From assembly GCA_017882205.1 (NCBI GenBank), contig JADGPY010000285.1:1-17490 (forward strand): 17,490 bases of DNA, in the 5' to 3' direction. Numbering within the stretch: the stretch's first letter is position 1; each line of letters begins with the position of its first letter. This stretch comes from Chitinophagaceae bacterium (GTDB lineage Bacteria > Bacteroidota > Bacteroidia > Chitinophagales > Chitinophagaceae). The position numbers and the translations under genes were made by a program. Positions 1 through 6,566 of this stretch are shown piece after piece. Under the pieces are notes generated by a model. It was not told the origin of the DNA. It was given only the letters and a program-made list of their open reading frames with translations, and made no database searches.

Positions 1-291
1 ACTTTGCGCTCTAGGGCTCCACATTGCAGGACCTTTGCTCCTGTTAAGCATCCTAAATTGGATCATAGTTTCGTCAGTAACTATTCCACTGTAGCCTCCA
101 ATGGCGTCTATTTCACGAACAATTTGCCCTTTGGCTATGCCTCCCATAGCTGGATTACAGCTCATTTGAGCTATCGTTTGAAGATTCATTGTGATAAGAA
201 GCACATGACTCCCCATATTAGCAGCAGCAGCAGCAGCTTCACATCCGGCATGCCCGGCCCCCACAACAATAACATTATATTTGGGAAACAT
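1..291 (-). CDS. mnmG: MnmG (GidA), tRNA uridine-34 carboxymethylaminomethyl-modifying enzyme, N-terminal part only
   Basis: FAD-dependent partner of MnmE that installs the (carboxymethyl)aminomethyl group at C5 of wobble U34 in tRNAs such as those for Lys, Glu and Gln. The first 97 codons are present and the rest lies beyond the left edge. Visible are the N-terminal Rossmann FAD-binding motif VVGAGHAGCEAA (residues 9-20), the conserved CNPAMGGIAKGQIVREIDA stretch and then MLNRSKGPAMWSPRAQ, all diagnostic of this family. An in-frame TAA lies only four codons before the ATG, so the start is firm. Six consecutive GCT codons encode Ala19-24 in the first helix. It follows ybeY by 91 bp on the same strand, an arrangement common in Bacteroidota, so the two are probably cotranscribed. 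Identification is very secure; the gene is incomplete only because the window ends. Confidence 0.97.
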   Translation of the reverse strand, partial: MFPKYNVIVVGAGHAGCEAAAAAANMGSHVLLITMNLQTIAQMSCNPAMGGIAKGQIVREIDAIGGYSGIVTDETMIQFRMLNRSKGPAMWSPRAQS

Positions 292-327
292 CTTGCAAAA
301 TTACTGCAATAGGATGTGGTACTCCAA

Positions 328-343
328 TGTTCCACGTGGAACA
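328..343. promoter_or_regulatory. parS-like ParB-binding site 1 (perfect palindrome)
   Basis: TGTTCCACGTGGAACA is a perfect 16-bp palindrome (18 bp counting the flanking A and T, 327-344). It matches the classical chromosomal parS consensus TGTTTCACGTGAAACA at 14 of 16 positions, with symmetric C/G changes also known from pseudomonad parS sites. It lies in the 91-bp gap between ybeY and mnmG. ParB loaded at such sites recruits ParA and SMC for origin segregation. Function is inferred from the sequence match; parA and parB are not in the window. Confidence 0.8.
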
Positions 344-382
344 TAGATTTAGAGATGTTAAAAGGGTTGGTTGAGGTTAAAG

Positions 383-823
383 TTAGGTTCCACGTGAAAC
401 CTCGGCATACTGGCTAAGATAGAAATCTTCCTTTTTTGTCATTTTCTCTCGGTCAGACGCCTTTTTATCCAAAAAACCACATAAATGCAGGGCTCCGTGA
501 AAAATAACCCTATGAAGCTCTTCGTTCAGATCGAGGCTCAAGGCCTCTACATTATCTTTAATCCTGTCTATACTTATATAGATCTCACCAATTACCGGCT
601 CATTCAACTGAGCAAGGTTAAATGTGAGGATATCTGTATAATAGTTGTGTTTAAGGAATTGTTGATTTAAGGCTAATAGATAAGCGTCGGAGCAAAAAAC
701 GTAGTCGATTTCGCCTAATTGTTTATTCTCTTGTCGAAAGAGGTCAGTAAGGAACTTCTTCAGGAATTGCCTTTTTAGAAGGGTAATCTTGACATCATGA
801 ATATGAAAGTTGATCTTGCTCAA
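383..823 (-). CDS. ybeY: YbeY endoribonuclease, rRNA maturation and ribosome quality control
   Basis: Metal-dependent single-strand RNase needed for 16S rRNA 3'-end maturation and ribosome quality control. The 146-residue protein shows the family's two hallmark stretches: NYYTDILTFNL (residues 60-70, usually HDTDVLTFP) and the metal-binding segment HGALHLCGFLDK (109-120). Zinc ligands would be His109, His113 and the residue at 119. That third position is Asp here, where E. coli has His; as far as I recall, Bacteroidota YbeY proteins often read GYKDK there, so activity is probably kept. The only start after the upstream in-frame stop (TAA, four codons earlier) is TTG at 821-823; there is no ATG. 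The last codons overlap a parS-like site. mnmG follows 91 bp downstream. Identity is certain; the non-ATG start is very likely. Confidence 0.95.
   Translation of the reverse strand: MSKINFHIHDVKITLLKRQFLKKFLTDLFRQENKQLGEIDYVFCSDAYLLALNQQFLKHNYYTDILTFNLAQLNEPVIGEIYISIDRIKDNVEALSLDLNEELHRVIFHGALHLCGFLDKKASDREKMTKKEDFYLSQYAEVSRGT
386..401. promoter_or_regulatory. parS-like ParB-binding site 2, inside the ybeY stop region
   Basis: GGTTCCACGTGAAACC matches the parS consensus TGTTTCACGTGAAACA at 13 of 16 positions and keeps the CACGTG core plus both GTT/AAC arms. It is palindromic apart from one C/A mismatched pair. Its centre is 58 bp from site 1. On the minus strand it encodes the last residues of YbeY (Val-Ser-Arg-Gly-Thr), so binding site and coding sequence share bases. 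Two sites this close make a chance match unlikely. Confidence 0.68.
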
Positions 824-889
824 TTGAAGTCTTTCTTAATTCGAAAGTATAAACATATAGCTATTGATATATTTACCCGAAGTAATAGT
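824..889. promoter_or_regulatory. Divergent promoter region between ybeY and feoA
   Basis: This 66-bp gap must hold start signals for both directions. On the minus strand TACTTTCG (849 to 842) matches the Bacteroidota -7 consensus TAnnTTTG at 7 of 8 positions, 18 bp before the ybeY TTG. On the plus strand TATATTTA (868-875) also matches at 7 of 8, 14 bp before the feoA ATG. Neither has a clear -33 TTG at the proper spacing. No Fur-like inverted repeat was recognised by eye. Confidence 0.35.
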
Positions 890-1120
890 ATGGAAAAAAG
901 ATTATCAGAAATCCCCTCTGGGGCCAGCGTCAGGATAAAATCCTTTGAGGATGATGAGATCGTTTTAAAGCTTATGGAAATGGGCTGCCTTCCAGGGGAG
1001 ATCATTTCTGTAGAAAAGATTGCACCATTAGGCGATCCAATATCTATCATTGTTTCTGGGTACAATTTAAGTCTTCGCCTGGATGAAGCTTCTAAGATAA
1101 TTGTTGAAATAGTTATATAA
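890..1120 (+). CDS. feoA: FeoA family protein, ferrous iron uptake accessory
   Basis: A small SH3-like cytosolic protein that works with the membrane GTPase FeoB in Fe2+ uptake. The 76 residues show the expected pattern: an N-terminal LSEIPSGASVRIKSFEDD segment, then LMEMGCLPGEIISVEKIAPLGDPI with the conserved (L/M)-x-x-(L/M)-G-x-x-PG core, and a C-terminal SLRLDEASKIIVEI strand. The reading frame is open upstream to a potential start at 797, but that would add 31 residues with no FeoA counterpart and run into ybeY, so ATG 890 is preferred. nadD begins 23 bp after its stop and is probably cotranscribed. The only feoB in the window is nearly 13 kb away on the same strand, unusual for a pair often encoded together. 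Confidence 0.9.
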   Translation: MEKRLSEIPSGASVRIKSFEDDEIVLKLMEMGCLPGEIISVEKIAPLGDPISIIVSGYNLSLRLDEASKIIVEIVI

Positions 1121-1143
1121 ATTACTGATAATCAATGTAGTAC

Positions 1144-1713
1144 ATGAATATAGGCCTATACTTTGGATCATTCAATCCTGTTCACATTGGGCATCTGATT
1201 ATTGCCAATACGATTGTGACAGAATCAGAATTAGATCAGTTGTGGTTTATTATATCTCCTCAAAATCCGCTAAAGTCTCAAGCCGCCTTATTGAATGAAT
1301 ATCATAGAAAACATTTGGTTGATATTGCCATTGAAGGAGAAAATCGCCTGCGCACAAGTAGTGTTGAATTTTCATTGCCAAAACCTTCCTTTACTATTGA
1401 TACAGTAACCTACCTGTCCGAAAAATACCCCTCATACGCCTTTAAAATTATAATGGGAAGCGATGGTTACAGCAATTTGAACAAATGGAAGAATTATGAA
1501 TTATTGCTCAAAAACTACCGGATCATAATTTATAATCGCCCGGGATTTGAAATTAAAGAATCATTACCCTCAACAGTTACTCAGGTAGCAGCTCCTCTCC
1601 TCGAGATTTCGTCTACTCATATACGTGAGTTGATCAAAAAAAATCAATCTATTCGATTTCTTGTGCCCGATGTTGTGAAGGATGAGATAGAAAGGAATCA
1701 TTATTACAAATGA
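1144..1713 (+). CDS. nadD: Nicotinate-nucleotide adenylyltransferase
   Basis: Transfers AMP from ATP to nicotinate mononucleotide, giving deamido-NAD in NAD biosynthesis; cytosolic. The 189-residue protein has the nucleotidyltransferase signature GSFNPVHIGH with the HIGH box at residues 14-17, the IMGSDGYSNLNKWKNYE segment that shapes the substrate site (103-119) and the C-terminal ISSTHIRE motif (155-162) that binds ATP phosphates. Length is normal for NadD. It sits 23 bp after feoA on the same strand, so the two likely share a transcript, although their functions are unrelated. It converges with chrA, whose stop lies 31 bp past its own. Confidence 0.96.
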   Translation: MNIGLYFGSFNPVHIGHLIIANTIVTESELDQLWFIISPQNPLKSQAALLNEYHRKHLVDIAIEGENRLRTSSVEFSLPKPSFTIDTVTYLSEKYPSYAFKIIMGSDGYSNLNKWKNYELLLKNYRIIIYNRPGFEIKESLPSTVTQVAAPLLEISSTHIRELIKKNQSIRFLVPDVVKDEIERNHYYK

Positions 1714-1721
1714 TCGGAGCG

Positions 1722-1749
1722 TGCTACGTATCAAATGCTACGTCTCAAA
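1722..1749. repeat. 14-bp direct tandem repeat at the nadD/chrA junction
   Basis: TGCTACGTATCAAA (1722-1735) is followed directly by TGCTACGTCTCAAA (1736-1749), 13 of 14 bases identical. The second copy covers the last codons and stop of chrA (TGA at 1747-1745 on the minus strand); the first copy lies beyond that stop in the spacer. It looks like a small local duplication of the chrA 3' end. No clear terminator hairpin is visible in this convergent gap. Confidence 0.75.
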
Positions 1750-3064
1750 TGCCAAGAACCCCTAACAATTGATTTTGAAATATCCAGCCAAGCAACAGGC
1801 ATCCCGCCACTATGAACGTTGAACGGATCTTTGTAAATGTTAGCAATGAAAACGTTCCAAGGATGACAGCTATATTCACAAAGCTGACAGTTTCAAGGTT
1901 GGAGATGGTAACGGCCTTTAATAGATAAAACGTGGCTGCCCACATAATACCAACCACTACGGCATTAATGCCCTCCAGTGCCCGATATACGACGACGTAT
2001 TTTTTCAGGTTATGCCAAACAGGGTAAAAAAATAAGACTAATAATGCGCTCGGTAAAAATATACCGATCATTCCAATAATACAACCCAGCAACTGCATGT
2101 CTTTTCCTTTCGAGCGCATAGCCATTCCACCAGTATAAGAAGCTACAGAGAAAGTTGGGCCGGGTATTGCTCTTACCATTCCAAAACCAATCAGGTATTC
2201 TTCCTTCGTGAGGTAATTGGTTTTTTTCTCTCTTATTTCTTGTGTCGTCAGGTCATTGGGTTTCTTATCTCTTATCACATATTGATCATACATCATCGGC
2301 ATTAAAACATCACCACCACCGAACACCAGGCTTCCAAAGCGATAGAAGTTTTCAAATAGATTATATGCTCTGCGATCTTTCCATTCATTGGTTCTTGCAG
2401 TTTCGCTGAGGAAACCAGCAATCATAAAAATTAGCACAAATAACCAGATGTTGGTCCATTTTATCTGCTTTGGTTTTACTACTTCTTTCGTTGGAATACG
2501 CTTACGGCTAAAATTGGTGACTATCCCACCTGCGATTATGAGAATGGGGAATACCCAGGGTGTTTTAAATAAGATATACGTTAGCACCATCGACACCAGC
2601 ATGATAATGTATGTAATCAAATTGATAATAGAATGTTTGTACATTTTGAAAGCAGCAAAAGCAAGAAATCCTATCGCCATTGGTTGAATAAACCTGAATA
2701 TATTCAGGCTCATTTGTTTTGTATCGATGTATTGAATGATGAAAGAAAGGGAAGCCATCAAAATGGATGCAGGAAGGATCCAAATGATTAGGGTTAGCAC
2801 TGCAAGGGGAACACCGCCTCTTTTATAACCGATCAGTGTAAGCGTTTGTGTGGAAGATGCACCAGGAAGCAACTGGCAAAATGAGACATATTCCATTAAT
2901 TCAGATTTTGTCACGTCATGCCTTCGATCAACAAAAGTTTTCAACATCATACCCAGGTGACCCTGGGGTCCACCAAATGCAGAAATACTATGAAAAAAAA
3001 CAGCTCTCAGAAAAGGAACGTGACGAAGCATCATTGATTCAAAGTACTTAAAATAATAAATCAA
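1745..3064 (-). CDS. chrA: Chromate transporter (CHR) family membrane protein, two-domain form
   Basis: Inner-membrane protein of the CHR family, whose studied members export chromate in exchange or symport with small ions; the true substrate here is not known. The 439 residues contain two CHR halves. The N-terminal half has SAFGGPQGHLGMM (28-40) and LLPGASSTQTLTLIGYKRGG (65-84). The C-terminal half has FGSLVFGGGDVLMP (243-256) and GFGMVRAIPGPTFSVASYTGG (293-313). Many hydrophobic segments are present, consistent with about ten or more membrane spans. Between the two C-terminal motifs a 13-residue unit is duplicated in tandem (264-276 and 277-289). Met11 or Met12 could also be the start, as family similarity begins near residue 12. 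A lipoprotein gene ends 40 bp upstream on the same strand. Family assignment is secure; chromate specificity is not shown. Confidence 0.92.
   Translation of the reverse strand: MIYYFKYFESMMLRHVPFLRAVFFHSISAFGGPQGHLGMMLKTFVDRRHDVTKSELMEYVSFCQLLPGASSTQTLTLIGYKRGGVPLAVLTLIIWILPASILMASLSFIIQYIDTKQMSLNIFRFIQPMAIGFLAFAAFKMYKHSIINLITYIIMLVSMVLTYILFKTPWVFPILIIAGGIVTNFSRKRIPTKEVVKPKQIKWTNIWLFVLIFMIAGFLSETARTNEWKDRRAYNLFENFYRFGSLVFGGGDVLMPMMYDQYVIRDKKPNDLTTQEIREKKTNYLTKEEYLIGFGMVRAIPGPTFSVASYTGGMAMRSKGKDMQLLGCIIGMIGIFLPSALLVLFFYPVWHNLKKYVVVYRALEGINAVVVGIMWAATFYLLKAVTISNLETVSFVNIAVILGTFSLLTFTKIRSTFIVAGCLLLGWIFQNQLLGVLGI
2198..2275. repeat. 39-bp in-frame tandem duplication inside chrA
   Basis: Bases 2198-2236 and 2237-2275 align without gaps at 31 of 39 positions. 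Being 13 codons long, the duplication keeps the frame and yields IRDKKPNDLTTQE followed by IREKKTNYLTKEE (8 of 13 identical). It falls in a charged, probably non-membrane segment just before the second GPT(F/L) motif of the CHR family. Confidence 0.85.
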
Positions 3065-3104
3065 GCGGACTTTTAGAAGAAGCCTTTATTAGGGATATGG
3101 AAAA

Positions 3105-3587
3105 TTACTTATTCTTAAGGGGGAAATGATTTTTTTCTGCAAAATCTTTTTGAGCTTCATCAACCCGCCTGGTTATCTTGTCGGCATCGGGCGTATTGTT
3201 TACAAACTCCTGCTCTATGGATGCTTTTTCCTCCGGTGTCACCGAAGGATCTCCTAAACGCCCTAATTTGTAGCATAGATTTCTTTCAAATTCGAGTTGG
3301 TCTATTATTGCATTTTTTAGATTCTGACCACCATCAACAATAGAGAGTATATTCACTTCAGCAATTTTTTGATCCAGTAATTGAACCATCTTAGTGGCTT
3401 CAGGCAAAATGTTGTGAATATTAGAACTATCAACAGTAGAACATTTTTTGGCAAACTCCTGAACCTGAGGAAGAACACCCTGTTGAATCTTTACCAGCGA
3501 ATTATTGTAATCAACTGCTTTATTGTGGCAAGAAGCAAACACGCAAGCTAAGCTGATGAGTAAACCAATTTGTTTGAGCCTTTTCAT
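3105..3587 (-). CDS. Uncharacterised lipoprotein of about 160 residues
   Basis: No function can be assigned. The N-terminus MKRLKQIGLLISLACVFASC has a charged start, a hydrophobic core and a lipobox-like FASC with Cys20 as the lipidation site, so the mature protein should be anchored in the cell envelope. The remainder is hydrophilic and largely helical in character, with a Glu/Lys-rich C-terminus, and shows no catalytic motif. It resembles small periplasmic helical-bundle lipoproteins that are common in Bacteroidota. The gene precedes chrA by 40 bp on the same strand and may be cotranscribed with it. It is divergent from another lipoprotein gene across a gap of 120 bp. Confidence 0.8.
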   Translation of the reverse strand: MKRLKQIGLLISLACVFASCHNKAVDYNNSLVKIQQGVLPQVQEFAKKCSTVDSSNIHNILPEATKMVQLLDQKIAEVNILSIVDGGQNLKNAIIDQLEFERNLCYKLGRLGDPSVTPEEKASIEQEFVNNTPDADKITRRVDEAQKDFAEKNHFPLKNK

Positions 3588-3682
3588 ATTCCAGGAATTA
3601 TTTTTTTAATCCAATTTCTCTAATTCTTTCATCAAGGTATTCTCGAAAGGTCTACCGCAGGGATATTCATATCTATTTAATT

Positions 3683-3690
3683 TAGATTTG
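3683..3690 (+). promoter_or_regulatory. Bacteroidota -7 promoter element upstream of the DUF3089 gene
   Basis: TAGATTTG is an exact match to TAnnTTTG and ends 17 bp before the ATG at 3708, giving a leader of roughly ten bases. A TTG at the proper -33 distance is not evident, so this remains a candidate. Confidence 0.45.
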
Positions 3691-3707
3691 CTAAAGTATA
3701 ATTGAAT

Positions 3708-4766
3708 ATGAAAAAATACAAAAGTTATTTCTTACGCACTTTATTATTATACCTGTTCGCTGCAATTACATGCTTATGGATATTATCTTCCTGTGCTTTG
3801 AAAAATTATACTACTGGTATAAACTATTCGTTTAAATCAACTAATGGTTTGCCTGATTATTCAAATCTTGATTATTGGGCCGCACATCCGTGGAAAAAAG
3901 ATCCTTCACACAATGTTCCATCTTCTTTAAAACGGAACATCAATGATTCACTCGTTGATGTATTCTTTATTTATCCAACTTCCTATGTAGATCCCAATCT
4001 ATCCTTAGGATGGAATGCACCAATAGACGACATAAAAATTAATCAAAAAACAGATAAGACTGCCATCCTTTACCAGGCCAGCGTCTTCAACGAACATTGC
4101 AGGGTGTTCTCACCAAGGTACAGGCAGGCCAATCTACAAGCATTTTATACCTATGATAAAGCTGTTGCGGAACAAGCATTCAACCTGGCTTATGATGATA
4201 TCAAAGCTGCATTTGAGTATTACCTGATTCATTTCAATAATGGAAGACCGATCATCATTGCATCCCATAGCCAGGGAACCAAACATGCAGGTAGACTTTT
4301 ACGCGAATTCTTTGAGAATAAACCTTTGAAGAAACAGCTTGTTTGCGCTTATATAATAGGTCTCCCGGTTTTTGAGAATTATTTTTCTTCTTTGCGTCCA
4401 TGTTCTGATTCTACGTCTACTGGTTGTTTTGTAAGCTGGCGTTCATTTAGAAATAATGCAGATCCCGGTTTTGTTAAGAAAGAAAAGTTACATGCATATG
4501 TTACTAACCCACTAACCTGGAAAAGCGATGAAACTTTTGCTCCAACTACTCTTAATAAGGGTGGGATATTAAAAAATTTCAATAAAGTAATTCCTGGCTT
4601 GGTAAGTTCACGAGTGCATGGAAATATTCTATGGGTCAGTCGTCCTAAATTTTTCGGAAATATATTTTTAACCACAAAGAATTATCATATCGCTGATTAC
4701 AATTTGTTTTATATGAACATAAGGCAAAATGTAAATACGAGGATTAGGTCATACTTAACCAGGTAA
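3708..4766 (+). CDS. DUF3089-family alpha/beta hydrolase lipoprotein
   Basis: Probable serine hydrolase of the alpha/beta fold, envelope-attached; the substrate is unknown. Counting from ATG 3708 the protein has 352 residues (an in-frame TTG two codons earlier is less likely). A signal segment ends in the lipobox LSSC with Cys29. DUF3089 features follow in order: DVFFIYPTSY (84-93), QASVFNEHCRVFSPRYRQA (123-141), the nucleophile elbow IIASHSQGT with Ser188 in S-H-S-Q-G, an IIGLPV strand (216-221), and a C-terminal NYHIADYNLFYMNIRQNV (325-342) carrying the likely catalytic His327. Members of this family are often labelled lysophospholipase-like, without firm biochemical proof. It is divergent from the 160-residue lipoprotein and convergent with asnS. 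Confidence 0.9.
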   Translation: MKKYKSYFLRTLLLYLFAAITCLWILSSCALKNYTTGINYSFKSTNGLPDYSNLDYWAAHPWKKDPSHNVPSSLKRNINDSLVDVFFIYPTSYVDPNLSLGWNAPIDDIKINQKTDKTAILYQASVFNEHCRVFSPRYRQANLQAFYTYDKAVAEQAFNLAYDDIKAAFEYYLIHFNNGRPIIIASHSQGTKHAGRLLREFFENKPLKKQLVCAYIIGLPVFENYFSSLRPCSDSTSTGCFVSWRSFRNNADPGFVKKEKLHAYVTNPLTWKSDETFAPTTLNKGGILKNFNKVIPGLVSSRVHGNILWVSRPKFFGNIFLTTKNYHIADYNLFYMNIRQNVNTRIRSYLTR

Positions 4767-4846
4767 CCATTTTGGTTTGATTAGAATAACAGGGGTTCTT
4801 CTATTAAGATTATTGATGGGATTTTGGAATATAGAAAAGGGTGACA

Positions 4847-6286
4847 TCAAAATTCAGCATTCTTAGGAAAGCGTGGGAAAGGGATTACATCACGTATATT
4901 GGTCATCCCGGTAACAAATTGAACCATTCTTTCAAAACCAAGCCCAAAACCAGCATGCGGGCATGAGCCGAATCTTCGTGTATCGAGATACCAGTCGAGT
5001 TCGTCGGTTGATATATTCATTTCATTCATTCTTGAAACTAATTTATCCAACCTTTCTTCACGCTGAGAGCCACCAACAATTTCACCGATACCAGGAGCAA
5101 GAATGTCCATGGCAGCCACCGTTTTCCCATCATCATTCTGGCGCATGTAAAAGGCCTTTATCTGCTTTGGATAATTGGTAAGTATAACGGGCTTTTTAAA
5201 ATGTTTCTCTACCAGGTACCTTTCATGCTCACTTTGAAGGTCTACACCCCACTCTGTAATTTGGTATTGAAATTTCTTTTTCTTATTATGGTTTGATTCC
5301 CTCAAAATATCGATCGCTTCTGTATAAGTAAGCCTCTCAAAATTATTATTGGTCACGAACTCAAGTTTTTCGATCAGCCCCATTTCGCTTCTCTCATTCT
5401 GTGGCTTTTGTTTTTCTTCTTCTTCAAGGCGCTGTGCTAAAAAATTAAGATCATCAGCGTTGTTCGTTAATGCATAGCTAATAATGTATTTAATAAATTC
5501 TTCCGCTAGCATCATATTATCTTCCAGGTCGTAGAAAGCCATCTCAGGCTCTATCATCCAGAATTCAGCCAAATGCCGGGCTGTGTTTGAATTTTCGGCC
5601 CTAAAGGTTGGTCCGAATGTATATACATCAGCTAATGCCATAGCCGCAAGTTCCCCTTCCAATTGCCCGCTTACAGTCAGATTCGTGGCACGGCCGAAAA
5701 AGTCTTCCTTGAAATCAATAGAACCGTCTTCATTTTTAGGCGGAGTGCCAAGTTCAAGGGTAGTTACTTTAAACATTTCACCAGCGCCTTCTGCGTCTGA
5801 AGCGGTAATTATTGGAGTATTGAGATATACAAACCCTTTTTCGTTAAAAAATTGGTGGATAGCGAACGCTAATGAATGACGTACCCTGAAAACCGAACCG
5901 AATGTATTCGTTCTGAAACGAAGGTGAGCGATCTCCCTTAAAAATTCGAGGCTGTGTTTCTTTGGCTGCAATGGAAATTTTTCCGGGTCGCTATCTCCAA
6001 TGATTTCTAATGAAGAGGCCTTAAGTTCTACCTTCTGGCCCTTTCCTAAAGAGGGAACTACCTCCCCGGTGACCTTTAAAGAAGCCCCGGTTGTAATGCG
6101 TTTAAGGATTGATTCATCATATTGTCCAAGCTCAACCACCACTTGCAGGTTATTGTTTGTGCTTCCATCATTCAATGCAATGAACTGGTTATTGCGAAAT
6201 GTGCGCACCCAGCCCATTACAACAGCTTCATAACCAGTTCTATCTGTACCTAGCAACTCTTTTATCCTGGATCTTTTATTGAACAT
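4847..6286 (-). CDS. asnS: Asparaginyl-tRNA synthetase
   Basis: Class IIb aminoacyl-tRNA synthetase that charges tRNA-Asn. The 479-residue protein begins with an OB-fold anticodon-binding domain (about residues 18-98), followed by the catalytic core. Visible are the PIITASDAEGAGEMF segment (158-172), motif 2 FGPTFRAENSNTARHLAEF (224-242) and motif 3 GFGLGFERMVQF (446-457), ending with NIRDVIPFPR. A charged insertion (about 280-345) separates motif 2 from the later core. A complete bacterial AsnRS argues for direct charging of tRNA-Asn rather than sole reliance on the transamidation route. The start at 6286 lies just after a good -7 promoter element. Confidence 0.97.
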   Translation of the reverse strand: MFNKRSRIKELLGTDRTGYEAVVMGWVRTFRNNQFIALNDGSTNNNLQVVVELGQYDESILKRITTGASLKVTGEVVPSLGKGQKVELKASSLEIIGDSDPEKFPLQPKKHSLEFLREIAHLRFRTNTFGSVFRVRHSLAFAIHQFFNEKGFVYLNTPIITASDAEGAGEMFKVTTLELGTPPKNEDGSIDFKEDFFGRATNLTVSGQLEGELAAMALADVYTFGPTFRAENSNTARHLAEFWMIEPEMAFYDLEDNMMLAEEFIKYIISYALTNNADDLNFLAQRLEEEEKQKPQNERSEMGLIEKLEFVTNNNFERLTYTEAIDILRESNHNKKKKFQYQITEWGVDLQSEHERYLVEKHFKKPVILTNYPKQIKAFYMRQNDDGKTVAAMDILAPGIGEIVGGSQREERLDKLVSRMNEMNISTDELDWYLDTRRFGSCPHAGFGLGFERMVQFVTGMTNIRDVIPFPRFPKNAEF

Positions 6287-6566
6287 ACGTCAGTTTTGGG
6301 GGTGCGCAAAGATACATCGGAAATTGACGGGATATTACCACAATTACATCTGAAGTTCTCTCATATTAGTTTGATGAAAAGGACTGTTATCAAAATATTT
6401 TTCTTTTTTTCCAAAATTGACGTATCATTGCATTGGAATAAAGCTGATCGGTTCCCCTATTTCATTAAACGTATCAGTTATTAACAGAATCCATTCCATA
6501 TAAATCATCAAATTTATATTTTACAACTTTTAAGATTGTTTTGACTATTAATCTACAAGTGCTTTT
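6287..6566. other. 280-bp non-coding spacer between divergent asnS and rho
   Basis: No convincing gene is present; the one 62-codon frame on the plus strand has no recognisable family and begins in the promoter of asnS. The left end holds the asnS promoter. About 200 bp of AT-rich sequence with poly-T tracts precedes rho. In E. coli the rho leader controls rho expression by autogenous termination; whether this long leader does the same is only a suggestion. Confidence 0.6.
6307..6314 (-). promoter_or_regulatory. Bacteroidota -7 promoter element upstream of asnS
   Basis: On the minus strand TATCTTTG (6314 to 6307), followed by C, matches TAnnTTTG exactly. It ends 20 bp before the asnS ATG, implying a leader of about 15 bases. 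The -33 element is not clear. Confidence 0.55.

Noticed and set aside
220..237. Six-fold AGC triplet repeat (GCT codons) in mnmG as a contingency locus
   Set aside because: Triplet changes would not shift the frame, and an Ala-rich first helix is normal in the FAD-binding motif of MnmG.
4..312. 102-codon open frame on the plus strand at the left edge
   Set aside because: It is the complement of the conserved mnmG N-terminus; the poly-Ser run is just the reverse of the Ala-encoding GCT repeat.
797..889. FeoA starting at 797 with 31 additional residues
   Set aside because: The extension overlaps ybeY, has no FeoA similarity and consists of the reverse complement of the ybeY start plus the divergent promoter gap.
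4767..4846. Rho-independent terminator between the DUF3089 gene and asnS
   Set aside because: Only a 5-bp TAGAA/TTCTA pairing with a large loop was found and no T-tract, too weak to call.
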